DNA of 64,000 nucleotides from Leptothrix sp. (in: b-proteobacteria) (GTDB lineage: Bacteria > Pseudomonadota > Gammaproteobacteria > Burkholderiales > Burkholderiaceae_C), in assembly GCA_013822685.1 (NCBI GenBank), contig PNKV01000004.1:62001-126000 (forward strand), in the 5' to 3' direction. The notes beneath the pieces are model-generated. The model did no database searches. It saw only the letters and a program-made list of their open reading frames with translations, and was not told where the DNA came from. The translations under genes and the position numbers were made by a program. Position 1 is the first letter of the stretch, and every line of letters starts with the position of its first letter. Positions 32,971 to 40,610 of the stretch are shown here, piece after piece.

Positions 32971-34578
32971 TCAGGTGCGGGACAAATCCAGCGCCAGGAA
33001 GTGGTGCACCACCGGCTTGTCGGGGCCAATGTGGAAGCGGATGGCCTCAGCCTGCAGATCGGCACCCGCGTGCGAGGTGCGGCGGTGCTGCCGAAGGTGC
33101 TCGGCCCAAGACTCGACCAGGAACCACTCCATGACGCGTTCGGGCTCGCTGCTGTGTTCGGTGATGCCCCAGGCATAGGCGCCATCGCGGCGGCGCGCCA
33201 ATGACAAGTGCTTGAGTGCCTTCAGGAAGTCGGCCTGGTCGGCTTTGCGAATGCGGTACTCCACCTGGATCATGACGGGGCCCCGGTCGTGCTCGATGGG
33301 CTCGGCCAGCAGGGGTTCTGGCCAGTGGTTGGAGGGTTGCAAATCGGCTTCGCCAGCAGGCAGCTTGACGCGGTGCAAGACCAGGGCCGCGATCACGAGG
33401 CCACTGGCGCCGACCAGCAAGGTGATGGGCACACCCGCCTCTTGCGCGATGAGGCCCCAGCCAAAGCTGCCAGCCGCCATGGCGCCGTTGAACACGGTCA
33501 GGTAGACCGCCAGGCCGCGCCCGCGCACCCAGTTGGGCAGCACCGATTGGGCCACGCCATTGAGCGTGGTGAGCGCGATGATCCAGCCGACACCCAGCAC
33601 CGCCATCAACACCACGGCCAGCCATTGCGGTGGTGACGCGGCCAGGCAGGCCATGACCCCCGCCGCCACGACAGAGGCGGTGAGCACCAGGCCATCGGCG
33701 TCCAGGCGTTGGCGCAACCTGGGCAGCAGGAGCGCGCCCACGATGGCCCCCGCGCCCACGGCGCCCAGCATCACGCCGTAAAAGCCGGCGCTGCCGTGCA
33801 GCAGTTGGCGAGCCACCAGCGGCAGCAAGGCCCACACCGCGCTGGCAAACAGGAAGAACACCGCCGTCCGCAGCAGCACCACGTGCAGCTCGGTGCTGGC
33901 GCGTGTGTAGCGCAGGCCGGCCCTGAACGCCCCAAAGAATTGCTCGGACAAGGCATCGTCCGCGCGGCGGGGGCGGCGCCACCAGATCAAGGCGGCCACC
34001 ACGAAGAAGTAGCTGATCAGGTCGGCGCCATAAGCCATGCTGGCGCCGAAGCTGGCCAGCAGCAAACCGCCCGCGGCGGGGCCAATGGCGCGGGCAATGT
34101 TGATGCCCAGCGAGTTCAAGGCCACCGCGTTCTTGAGGTCGGCGCGGGGCACCAGCTCGGGCACGATTGATTGCCAGGTCGGCCCCATCAAAGCGGCGCC
34201 GATGCCGCCCACGAAGGTCAGCGCCACCAGGTATTCCACGGTGAGCTGGCCGGTGCGGGTGAGCAGCAGCAGGCTGCCGCTGACCAGGGCCAGCATCAGC
34301 TGGATGAAGATCAGGAAGCGGCGTTTGTCGAGGATGTCCGAGAGCACGCCCGCGGGGATGGCGAGCAGGAAGATGGGCAAGGTGGCGGCGGTCTGGATCA
34401 GGGCCACGGCGGCGGGGCTGGGGGTCAGCTCGGTCACCATCCAGGAGCTGGCCACATCGCGCATGAAGCTGCCGGTGTTGCCCAGCACCGTGGCGGCCCA
34501 TAGCACGGCGAACACGGGTTGGCGCAAAGGGGCGAAGGCGCCGGGCACCGGGGTGTTGGTGGGGGTGGGTGGGTTCAT
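32971..34578 (-). CDS. MFS transporter (MFS_3/EntS-like) with C-terminal monooxygenase-like domain
   Basis: The 535-residue product has 12 predicted helices over residues about 15-410. MFS_3 landmarks are FAVLWAATVLGNTGSFMRDV, WMVTELTPSPAAVALIQTA and NAVALNSLGINIARAIGPAA. The last 110 residues are soluble: MIQVEYRIRKADQADFLKAL, EPERVMEWFLVESWAEHLRQ and HHFLALDL resemble an antibiotic-biosynthesis monooxygenase (ABM) ferredoxin-like fold. The role is probably efflux of a small molecule, with the added domain binding or modifying it. It starts 11 bases after the amidohydrolase stop, so it belongs to that operon. The ATG at 34578 is chosen for the first helix. Confidence 0.88.
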   Translation of the reverse strand: MNPPTPTNTPVPGAFAPLRQPVFAVLWAATVLGNTGSFMRDVASSWMVTELTPSPAAVALIQTAATLPIFLLAIPAGVLSDILDKRRFLIFIQLMLALVSGSLLLLTRTGQLTVEYLVALTFVGGIGAALMGPTWQSIVPELVPRADLKNAVALNSLGINIARAIGPAAGGLLLASFGASMAYGADLISYFFVVAALIWWRRPRRADDALSEQFFGAFRAGLRYTRASTELHVVLLRTAVFFLFASAVWALLPLVARQLLHGSAGFYGVMLGAVGAGAIVGALLLPRLRQRLDADGLVLTASVVAAGVMACLAASPPQWLAVVLMAVLGVGWIIALTTLNGVAQSVLPNWVRGRGLAVYLTVFNGAMAAGSFGWGLIAQEAGVPITLLVGASGLVIAALVLHRVKLPAGEADLQPSNHWPEPLLAEPIEHDRGPVMIQVEYRIRKADQADFLKALKHLSLARRRDGAYAWGITEHSSEPERVMEWFLVESWAEHLRQHRRTSHAGADLQAEAIRFHIGPDKPVVHHFLALDLSRT

Positions 34579-34589
34579 GGTGCCGGTGC

Positions 34590-36479
34590 TCAAACAGCCC
34601 AGCAGGCGCAGCCCAGGGCGCCCCAGAAGCCTTTGAGGTCGGCGATGGGCAACTCGCGGCTCCAGGCGGTGGCGTGGTCGTGGCCATGCACGCCGCAGCT
34701 GGCATCGCAGGCGCAAGCCGCGGCAGCCTGGCGCTTGAGCGTGGCTTGCAAGGGCGCGCCTTCGTCACCCCAGCCGGCATAGCCGCCAAAGGTGCGCACG
34801 GGCGACCAGTCGGGCATGGCGGGCGGTGGCGCGGCCTCGTCGTGGGCTTTGAAGGGGCCTGCGCAATAGACCACTTTGCCGCCCACCATGGTCAGCAACG
34901 CGGTGGTGTCGGCGATGTCGGATTCAGGGCAGGCGAAGAAGTCGCGGTCGGGCACCACCAGGTCGGCCAGTTGGCCCACCTCGATGCGGCCCTTCTTGCC
35001 CACCTCGTTGGAGAACCAGGTGACGTTTTCGGTCCACATGCGCAAGGCCGTTTCGCGGTCCAGGCAATTGCGTTGTGGGTAGAGCTGCAAACCGCCCACG
35101 GTTTTGCCGGTGATCAGCCAGGCCAGTGACACCCAGGGGTTGTAAGAGGCCACGCGGGTGGCATCGGTGCCGGCCGAGACCTTGACGCCTTTCTCGAGCA
35201 TGCGCGCCACGGGTGGTGTGGCTTGCGCCGCGCCCATGCCGTAGCGCTCGACGAAGTACTCGCCTTGGTAGGCCATGCGGTGCTGAACGGCGATGCCGCC
35301 ACCCAAGGCTGCGATGCGGTCGATGGAGTGCTCGGAGATGGTCTCGCAATGGTCGAAGAACCAGTTCAGGCCTTGCAGGGGGATGGTCTGGTTCACTCGC
35401 TCGAAGACATCCAGCGCGCGGCTGATGGTCTCGTCGTAGGTGGCGTGCATGCGCCAGGGCCAGCGGTTCTGCGCCAGCAGGCTGACCACGCCTTCCAGCT
35501 CGCCTTCCATCTCGGGGGCCATGTCGGGCCGGGGCTGGCGGAAGTCTTCAAAGTCGGCGGCCGAGAACACCAGCATCTCGCCCGCGCCGTTGTGGCGGAA
35601 GTAGTCGTCGCCTTGCTTGTACTGCGAGGTGGCCGTCCAGTTCAGGAAGTCTTCCTGCTCTTGCTTGGGCTTTTGCGTGAACAGGTTGTAGGCCAGACGG
35701 ATGGTGAGCTGCTTGGCATCGGCCAGCTTCTGGATCACCTCATAGTCTTGCGGGTAGTTCTGAAAGCCGCCGCCCGCATCGATGGCGCCGGTGACACCCA
35801 GGCGGTTGAGCTCGCGCATGAAGTGGCGCGTGGAGTTGAGCTGGTATTCCAGCGGCAGCTTGGGGCCTTTGGCCAGCGTGGCGTACAAGATGGCGGCATT
35901 GGGCTTGGCCAGCAGCAGGCCGGTGGGGTTGCCGGCCGAATCGCGCAGGATCTCGCCGCCCGGGGGCGCTTGCGTGGTCTTGTCATAGCCCACGGCGCGC
36001 AAGGCGGCACCGTTGAGCAGGGCGCGGTCGTACAAGTGCAGGATGAACACCGGGGTGTCGGGCGCGACGGCGTTGAGCTCGTCGATGGTGGGCAGGCGCT
36101 TTTCAGTGAACTGGTGTTCGGTGAAGCCGCCCACCACGCGCACCCATTGAGGTGCGGGTGTGATGGCCACCTGGCGCCTGAGCATGCTCATCGCGTCATG
36201 CAGGCTGCGCACGCCGTCCCAACGCAGCTCCAGGTTGAAGTTCAGGCCGCCACGGATGATGTGCAGGTGGTTGTCGATCAGGCCGGGCAGCACGCGCTGG
36301 CCCTGCAGATCGATCACCTTGGTGGTGGGGCCGGCCAGGGGCAGCACCTCGTGATCCGGACCAACGTGCGTGAAGCGGCCACCATGTATGGCCACCGCGC
36401 TGGCGCTGGGGTTGGCGCGGTCCAGCGTGGTGAAGCGGCCGTGGTGCAGGATCAGGTCGGGGGCAGTGGTGCTGCTCAT
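34590..36479 (-). CDS. YtcJ-like amidohydrolase (amidohydrolase family 3)
   Basis: This 629-residue metal-dependent hydrolase has LPGLIDNHLHIIRGG near residue 64 (the HxH metal motif), FDHCETISEHSIDRIAALG near 370 with further His ligands, and SAGTDATRVASYNPWVSLAW near 435 with the catalytic Asp. These match the YtcJ/NfdA group. A Cys- and His-rich C-terminal extension (ACACDASCGVHGHDH) is unusual and may bind metal. The natural amide or ester is unknown. It lies five bases after the isochorismatase-like gene, implying that both act in one breakdown route. Confidence 0.9.
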   Translation of the reverse strand: MSSTTAPDLILHHGRFTTLDRANPSASAVAIHGGRFTHVGPDHEVLPLAGPTTKVIDLQGQRVLPGLIDNHLHIIRGGLNFNLELRWDGVRSLHDAMSMLRRQVAITPAPQWVRVVGGFTEHQFTEKRLPTIDELNAVAPDTPVFILHLYDRALLNGAALRAVGYDKTTQAPPGGEILRDSAGNPTGLLLAKPNAAILYATLAKGPKLPLEYQLNSTRHFMRELNRLGVTGAIDAGGGFQNYPQDYEVIQKLADAKQLTIRLAYNLFTQKPKQEQEDFLNWTATSQYKQGDDYFRHNGAGEMLVFSAADFEDFRQPRPDMAPEMEGELEGVVSLLAQNRWPWRMHATYDETISRALDVFERVNQTIPLQGLNWFFDHCETISEHSIDRIAALGGGIAVQHRMAYQGEYFVERYGMGAAQATPPVARMLEKGVKVSAGTDATRVASYNPWVSLAWLITGKTVGGLQLYPQRNCLDRETALRMWTENVTWFSNEVGKKGRIEVGQLADLVVPDRDFFACPESDIADTTALLTMVGGKVVYCAGPFKAHDEAAPPPAMPDWSPVRTFGGYAGWGDEGAPLQATLKRQAAAACACDASCGVHGHDHATAWSRELPIADLKGFWGALGCACWAV

Positions 36480-36484
36480 GGTGT

Positions 36485-37138
36485 TCAGCCTTCGTGTGCG
36501 CCAAACATGGTCTTGGCGTAGGTGATGCCCAGGCCGTAGGCGCCGCCGAACTGTTTGGCGATGCCGGTGGTGAGCTCGTAAGTCTCGCCGCGGGCCCAGT
36601 CGCGCTGCAGCTCCAGCAAGTATTGCACCGAGGTGATGGGGCGCACGCCGGCCTGGATCATGCGCTGCATGGCGCGTTCGTGGGCTTCATCCGAGACATC
36701 ACCGCAGGCATCGGCGATCACGTAGACCTCGTAGCCTTGGTCCAGCGCGGACAGGGTGGGCCCGACGATGCAGACCGAGGTCCACAGGCCGGCGAACACC
36801 AGGCGGTCTTTGCCGATGGCGTTGACCTGCTTGATCACGTTGGCATCTTCCCAGGTGTTCATGGAGGTGCGGTCGAGCAGCGCCTGGCCCGGAAAGGCCG
36901 AGGTGATCTCATCGAACATGGGGCCCGAGAAGCTTTTCTCGGCCACGGTGGTGAGGATGGTGGGCACCTTGAAGCCGGCGGCGGCCCGCGAGACCAGGGC
37001 GGCGTTGTTGCGCAAGTTCACCGCGTCGATCGAGTGGGTGGCGAAGGCCATCTGCGACTGGAAATCGATCAGGATCAGCGCGTGGTCGGTGGGGGTGAGC
37101 AGCTTGCTGCCGGGCGTGGGGGTGGCGGTGATGGGCAT
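36485..37138 (-). CDS. Isochorismatase-family cysteine hydrolase (YcaC-like)
   Basis: This 217-residue cytoplasmic hydrolase has the family triad visible as Asp in ALILIDFQSQMAF, Lys in TVAEKSFSGPMFDEI and Cys in FAGLWTSVCIVGPTLSAL, with the adjacent cis-peptide region. The closest described group is YcaC, whose substrate is not settled. Related enzymes cleave C-N bonds in amides such as nicotinamide or biuret. The C-terminal 40 residues (TTGIAKQFGGAYGLGITYAK) are also typical. It stands 18 bases after the pirin gene and five before the amidohydrolase. Confidence 0.92.
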   Translation of the reverse strand: MPITATPTPGSKLLTPTDHALILIDFQSQMAFATHSIDAVNLRNNAALVSRAAAGFKVPTILTTVAEKSFSGPMFDEITSAFPGQALLDRTSMNTWEDANVIKQVNAIGKDRLVFAGLWTSVCIVGPTLSALDQGYEVYVIADACGDVSDEAHERAMQRMIQAGVRPITSVQYLLELQRDWARGETYELTTGIAKQFGGAYGLGITYAKTMFGAHEG

Positions 37139-37156
37139 GGTGGTTTTCCTTGAAGT

Positions 37157-37876
37157 TCACAGGGTGGGCAACTCTTGGGGGCGCAGATCGAAGACAAGCA
37201 CCTCGGCCTGCTGGCCGCCGGACAAACTCAGCACTTGCTCGCGGCGCAGCTTCACGCCGTCACCTTCGTTCAGGCGCTGGCCATTGAGCTCGACGCTGCC
37301 GCGTGCCACGTGCACATAGGCGTGGCGATCAGGGCCCAGCGCCAGGGTGGCTTGCTCGGCGCCATCGAACAGGCCGGCGTAAACGCGCGCATCCTGGCGG
37401 ATGGTGAGCGAGCCATCGGCCCCATCGGGCGAGATGATCAACTGCAGGCGGCCCCGCTTGTCGGCAGCACTGAAGCCCTTCTCCTGGTAATTGGGCGCCA
37501 CGCCGGTGACGTTGGGCACGATCCAGATCTGCAGGAAGTGCACGGGCTCGGTGGCCGAGTGGTTGAACTCGCTGTGACGCACGCCGGTGCCCGCGCTCAT
37601 CAACTGCACGTCACCGGGGTGGATGACCGAGCCCGTGCCCAGCGAATCCTTGTGCTCCAGCGCGCCTTCCAGCACGTAGGAGAAGATTTCCATGTTGCTG
37701 TGGCCGTGGGTGCCAAAGCCTTGTGCGGGCTGCACGCGGTCGTCGTTGATGACCAGCAAATCCGAGAACCCCTGGTGCTGCGGGTCGCGGTAGCTGCCGA
37801 ACGAGAAGGTGTGGTGCGAGTTGAGCCAGCCGTGGTTGGCGGCGCCGCGGTCGGTGGATTTGCGAAGTTCTTGCAT
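37157..37876 (-). CDS. Pirin family protein (YhhW-like)
   Basis: This 239-residue bicupin has the pirin signature HHTFSFGSYRDPQHQGFSDL. The metal site follows in FGTHGHSNMEIFSYVLEGAL and HSEFNHSATEPVHFLQIWI. The size and the C-terminal cupin match YhhW-type pirins, some of which have quercetin dioxygenase activity. AGGAG lies six to ten bases before the ATG at 37876. It is the first gene of the pirin-isochorismatase-amidohydrolase-transporter unit and is divergent from the LysR gene. Confidence 0.93.
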   Translation of the reverse strand: MQELRKSTDRGAANHGWLNSHHTFSFGSYRDPQHQGFSDLLVINDDRVQPAQGFGTHGHSNMEIFSYVLEGALEHKDSLGTGSVIHPGDVQLMSAGTGVRHSEFNHSATEPVHFLQIWIVPNVTGVAPNYQEKGFSAADKRGRLQLIISPDGADGSLTIRQDARVYAGLFDGAEQATLALGPDRHAYVHVARGSVELNGQRLNEGDGVKLRREQVLSLSGGQQAEVLVFDLRPQELPTL

Positions 37877-38030
37877 GGTGGGCTCCTGGTCGGTGCGTCT
37901 GTCGACGCCGTTCATGATCGTTTGACTGGCCTGATGCACCCCGGCTGCTGTGCTTTTCATGGGGTGTGTCGTTGGCATGGATCCAGTGTCTGCGTTCTCA
38001 ATGCCCGCCAGCTTGAAACTTTCGCGCTTC

Positions 38031-38053
38031 CATGATCGATAATTTCGATCATG
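38031..38053. promoter_or_regulatory. LysR-type operator: 9-bp inverted repeat over the lysR start
   Basis: CATGATCGA and TCGATCATG (38031-38039 and 38045-38053) face each other across TAATT. The repeat contains the T-N11-A pattern of LysR boxes. It covers the ATG of the regulator at 38051, so binding would repress its own expression while possibly activating the pirin operon 155 bases away. Confidence 0.75.
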
Positions 38054-38953
38054 CTGAAAATCACCCTGGAAGCCATCGAGGTTGTGGACGCCATTGCGCG
38101 CCACGGCTCATTCGCCGCCGCGGCCGAGCGCCTGCACAAGGTGCCCTCCACCATTTCTTACGCGGTCAGCAAGCTGGAAGAGCACTTGGGCCTGGCCTTG
38201 TTCGTGCGCAATGGCCCCCGCGTGAGCCTGACCCCGGCGGGCCAGGAGATGCTCAAGGAGGGGCGGTGGTTGCTCAGCGCGGCGGCCGACCTGGAATCGC
38301 GCCTGCGCCAGATTGCCACCGGCTTCGAGACCGAGGTGCGCCTGGTGCACGATTCACTGATCCCCACCAGTGCCCTGGCCGACGACATCTGCGCGTTTGA
38401 AGACCTGCAGTGCGGCACGCGCCTGCGCATCGCCTGCGAGACCTTGACGGGCACGTGGGAGGCCCTGCGCGATGGGCGTGCCGATGTGATCGTGGCCGCA
38501 GGCGATGGGCCGGCGGGCGGCGGCTACAAAGCGGTCAGCGTGGGTTCGCTGGCCTTTGGTTTTTGCGTGGCGCCGACCCACCCGTTGGCCTTGCTCAAGC
38601 GGCCTGTGACGCGTGACGATTTGCTGCTGCACACCGCCATCGTGGTGGGCGACAGCGCGCGTTCGCTGTCAGAGCGCACCGTGGGCTTGCTGATGGGGCA
38701 AAAGCGCATCACGGTGCCGTCGATGGCGGCCAAGATCGCCTACCAGGTGGCGGGCATCGGGCATGGCTTCCTGCCCTTGGCTTGCGTGCAGGCGGAACTG
38801 GCGCGCGGCACCTTGGTGCAGCTGCCTTGCGACGAGCCCCGGCCGGACGAGACCTTCTGGCTCGCCTGGAAGCCGGGCCGCATGGGCGAGGCCTTGAAGT
38901 GGTGGGTCACGCGGCTGGAGCGGCCTTTGGTGCCGAACATTTTGCCCAAGTGA
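38051..38953 (+). CDS. LysR family transcriptional regulator
   Basis: The 300-residue protein has an N-terminal winged helix (LEAIEVVDAIARHGSFAAAA then RLHKVPSTISYAVSKLEEHL) and a two-lobed effector domain with FGFCVAPTHPLALLKRPVTR near residue 170. It probably controls the divergent pirin operon through the inverted repeat that covers its own start. The inducer is unknown. It ends eight bases before the convergent TpsB gene. Confidence 0.94.
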   Translation: MLKITLEAIEVVDAIARHGSFAAAAERLHKVPSTISYAVSKLEEHLGLALFVRNGPRVSLTPAGQEMLKEGRWLLSAAADLESRLRQIATGFETEVRLVHDSLIPTSALADDICAFEDLQCGTRLRIACETLTGTWEALRDGRADVIVAAGDGPAGGGYKAVSVGSLAFGFCVAPTHPLALLKRPVTRDDLLLHTAIVVGDSARSLSERTVGLLMGQKRITVPSMAAKIAYQVAGIGHGFLPLACVQAELARGTLVQLPCDEPRPDETFWLAWKPGRMGEALKWWVTRLERPLVPNILPK

Positions 38954-38960
38954 TCTGGGC

Positions 38961-40610
38961 TCAGAACCGCACGCTGGTGCTCAGCCAGAAAGTGGGGTTG
39001 CGCTGCAAGGTGTCGGACTGGGCGTTGCCGCCTTGCGCACGCCAGGCGGCCGAGGCATCGACGCGCCAGGCGCCCTGCTGAAAGCGCAGGCCCACACCAT
39101 GGCCGGCAATGTGCCGGGTGTTGTTCCCGGCCGCCCAGGGGCGCGCGTTCTGGGTCGCCGAACCAGCATCGTGGAAGACATAAGGGCCCCAGGCCCCGGC
39201 CGTGTAGCGCAACTCCAGCTGCCCCACCCAGCCGCGGTTGCCATAGCCTTCGCCGATCGGGTAGGCGCGCACGCCGCTGGGCCCGCCCAGGCCGAAGCCT
39301 TCCGAGGAATCCAGGTTGTCGTTGGTCCATTGGGCGGACGCGCGCGCGAACAGGCTCAAGTGTTTGGGCAAGGCCTGCAAGCGCACCAAGTCGAGGTTGG
39401 TTTTGTCAAAGTGGCCGTGCTGGCGGGCCGTGATCGCATCGGCGATTCGCAGTGGGCCGGCCAGGCGCAACTGGCCTGGCGTCCAGCTCAGGGACCCTTG
39501 GGTGATGCTGCCGCCACCCAGGCCGTCGCGCCAATCAAAATCAAGCGCGATGGGCAGGCTCTGGCTGGACTTGTCGCTGCGCGTGCTGGTGGCCTCTTGC
39601 TGGTCGGCCAGTGTCTTGTACTGGTAGGTGGCACTCACCGTGAGGTTGGCGCCTTGCGATCGCAGCCAGGGGTGGCTCAACCCCACACTGCTGACATCGG
39701 CGGTGCCATGGGCGCGCAGGGCTGAGAACTCCTTCCCCAGTTCATAGGTAGTGTGGGCGTGGCCCCACTGCCCGCGCAGGCCAGACGCCCCGAGTGGCAG
39801 GCTGTAGCCCAGTTGGCCGAACCAGAGGCCTTGCGCTGTGACGAGGCTGCGCAAAATGGCCTGGTCGCCCAAGCGGAATGGGCTGTTGATGTCCAGGTTG
39901 AAGCGCGCGCGGGCCTGGCCGGTGTAGCGGTTGCCATGGTTGTCCAGGCCCAGTTCGGCGTTGTAGCGCTGGCCGCGTTCAATGGTCACATCCAGATCGC
40001 CGGTGCCCAGCGTTTGGCCGGGGCGCAAGGTGGGCCGGGCCACGATGCCGGGTTGGTCATTCAGGATCAAGGTGGCGCGCTCAAGGGGGGCGTTTTCAAT
40101 CAAGGCGCCGGGCTGGAGCGGGGCCAGGAAGGCTTGCGCCTGGGCGGTCAGCCGGGCGTCGTGACCCAGGGCCTGGACCTGGCCATAGCGGCCTTCCACC
40201 ACGTTGATGCGCAGGGTGCCGTCGTTCAGCGCCTGGGGCGGCAAAAAAGCCCGCGCAAAGGTGTGGCCGTGGCGACGGTAGTGCTGGTTCACCGCCTCGA
40301 CCAAGGCCCGCAATTGGGCCATGTCGAAAGGCTTGCCGGCCACATCGCCCACCACCGCTTGCAGCGCGGCGTCGGTGAACACGGTGTTGCCCGAGAAGCG
40401 CACCGCTTGCAGCGTGACCTGCATGCCGCCCGGCAGTGTGGGCGATGGCGTGTGCGCCTGGATGTCGATTCCACGGGCTGGCTTGGGTGAAGGGGCGGGG
40501 GCCTGAAGCTGCTGCTGCAGCGTCTGCCCGGCATCGGGGGCTTGCTGGGCCAAGGCGGGCAGTGCCGTGGCCCACAGGGCCATCAAGAGCAAGGGTGCGC
40601 GCTTCATCAC
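38961..40610 (-). CDS. Two-partner secretion outer-membrane pore TpsB (ShlB/FhaC family)
   Basis: This 549-residue Omp85-superfamily transporter has a signal peptide ending LAQQ near residue 22, and POTRA domains over about 45-200 (VTLQAVRFSGNTVFTDAALQ and the LRINVVEGRYGQV strand). A 16-strand barrel follows, with GPSGVRAYPIGEGYGNRGWV, the VRGY-like conserved loop motif, here VRAY. The last residue is Phe (SVRF), the outer-membrane insertion signal. It exports the TpsA encoded just upstream, whose stop it overlaps by four bases (ATGA). Confidence 0.95.
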   Translation of the reverse strand: MMKRAPLLLMALWATALPALAQQAPDAGQTLQQQLQAPAPSPKPARGIDIQAHTPSPTLPGGMQVTLQAVRFSGNTVFTDAALQAVVGDVAGKPFDMAQLRALVEAVNQHYRRHGHTFARAFLPPQALNDGTLRINVVEGRYGQVQALGHDARLTAQAQAFLAPLQPGALIENAPLERATLILNDQPGIVARPTLRPGQTLGTGDLDVTIERGQRYNAELGLDNHGNRYTGQARARFNLDINSPFRLGDQAILRSLVTAQGLWFGQLGYSLPLGASGLRGQWGHAHTTYELGKEFSALRAHGTADVSSVGLSHPWLRSQGANLTVSATYQYKTLADQQEATSTRSDKSSQSLPIALDFDWRDGLGGGSITQGSLSWTPGQLRLAGPLRIADAITARQHGHFDKTNLDLVRLQALPKHLSLFARASAQWTNDNLDSSEGFGLGGPSGVRAYPIGEGYGNRGWVGQLELRYTAGAWGPYVFHDAGSATQNARPWAAGNNTRHIAGHGVGLRFQQGAWRVDASAAWRAQGGNAQSDTLQRNPTFWLSTSVRF

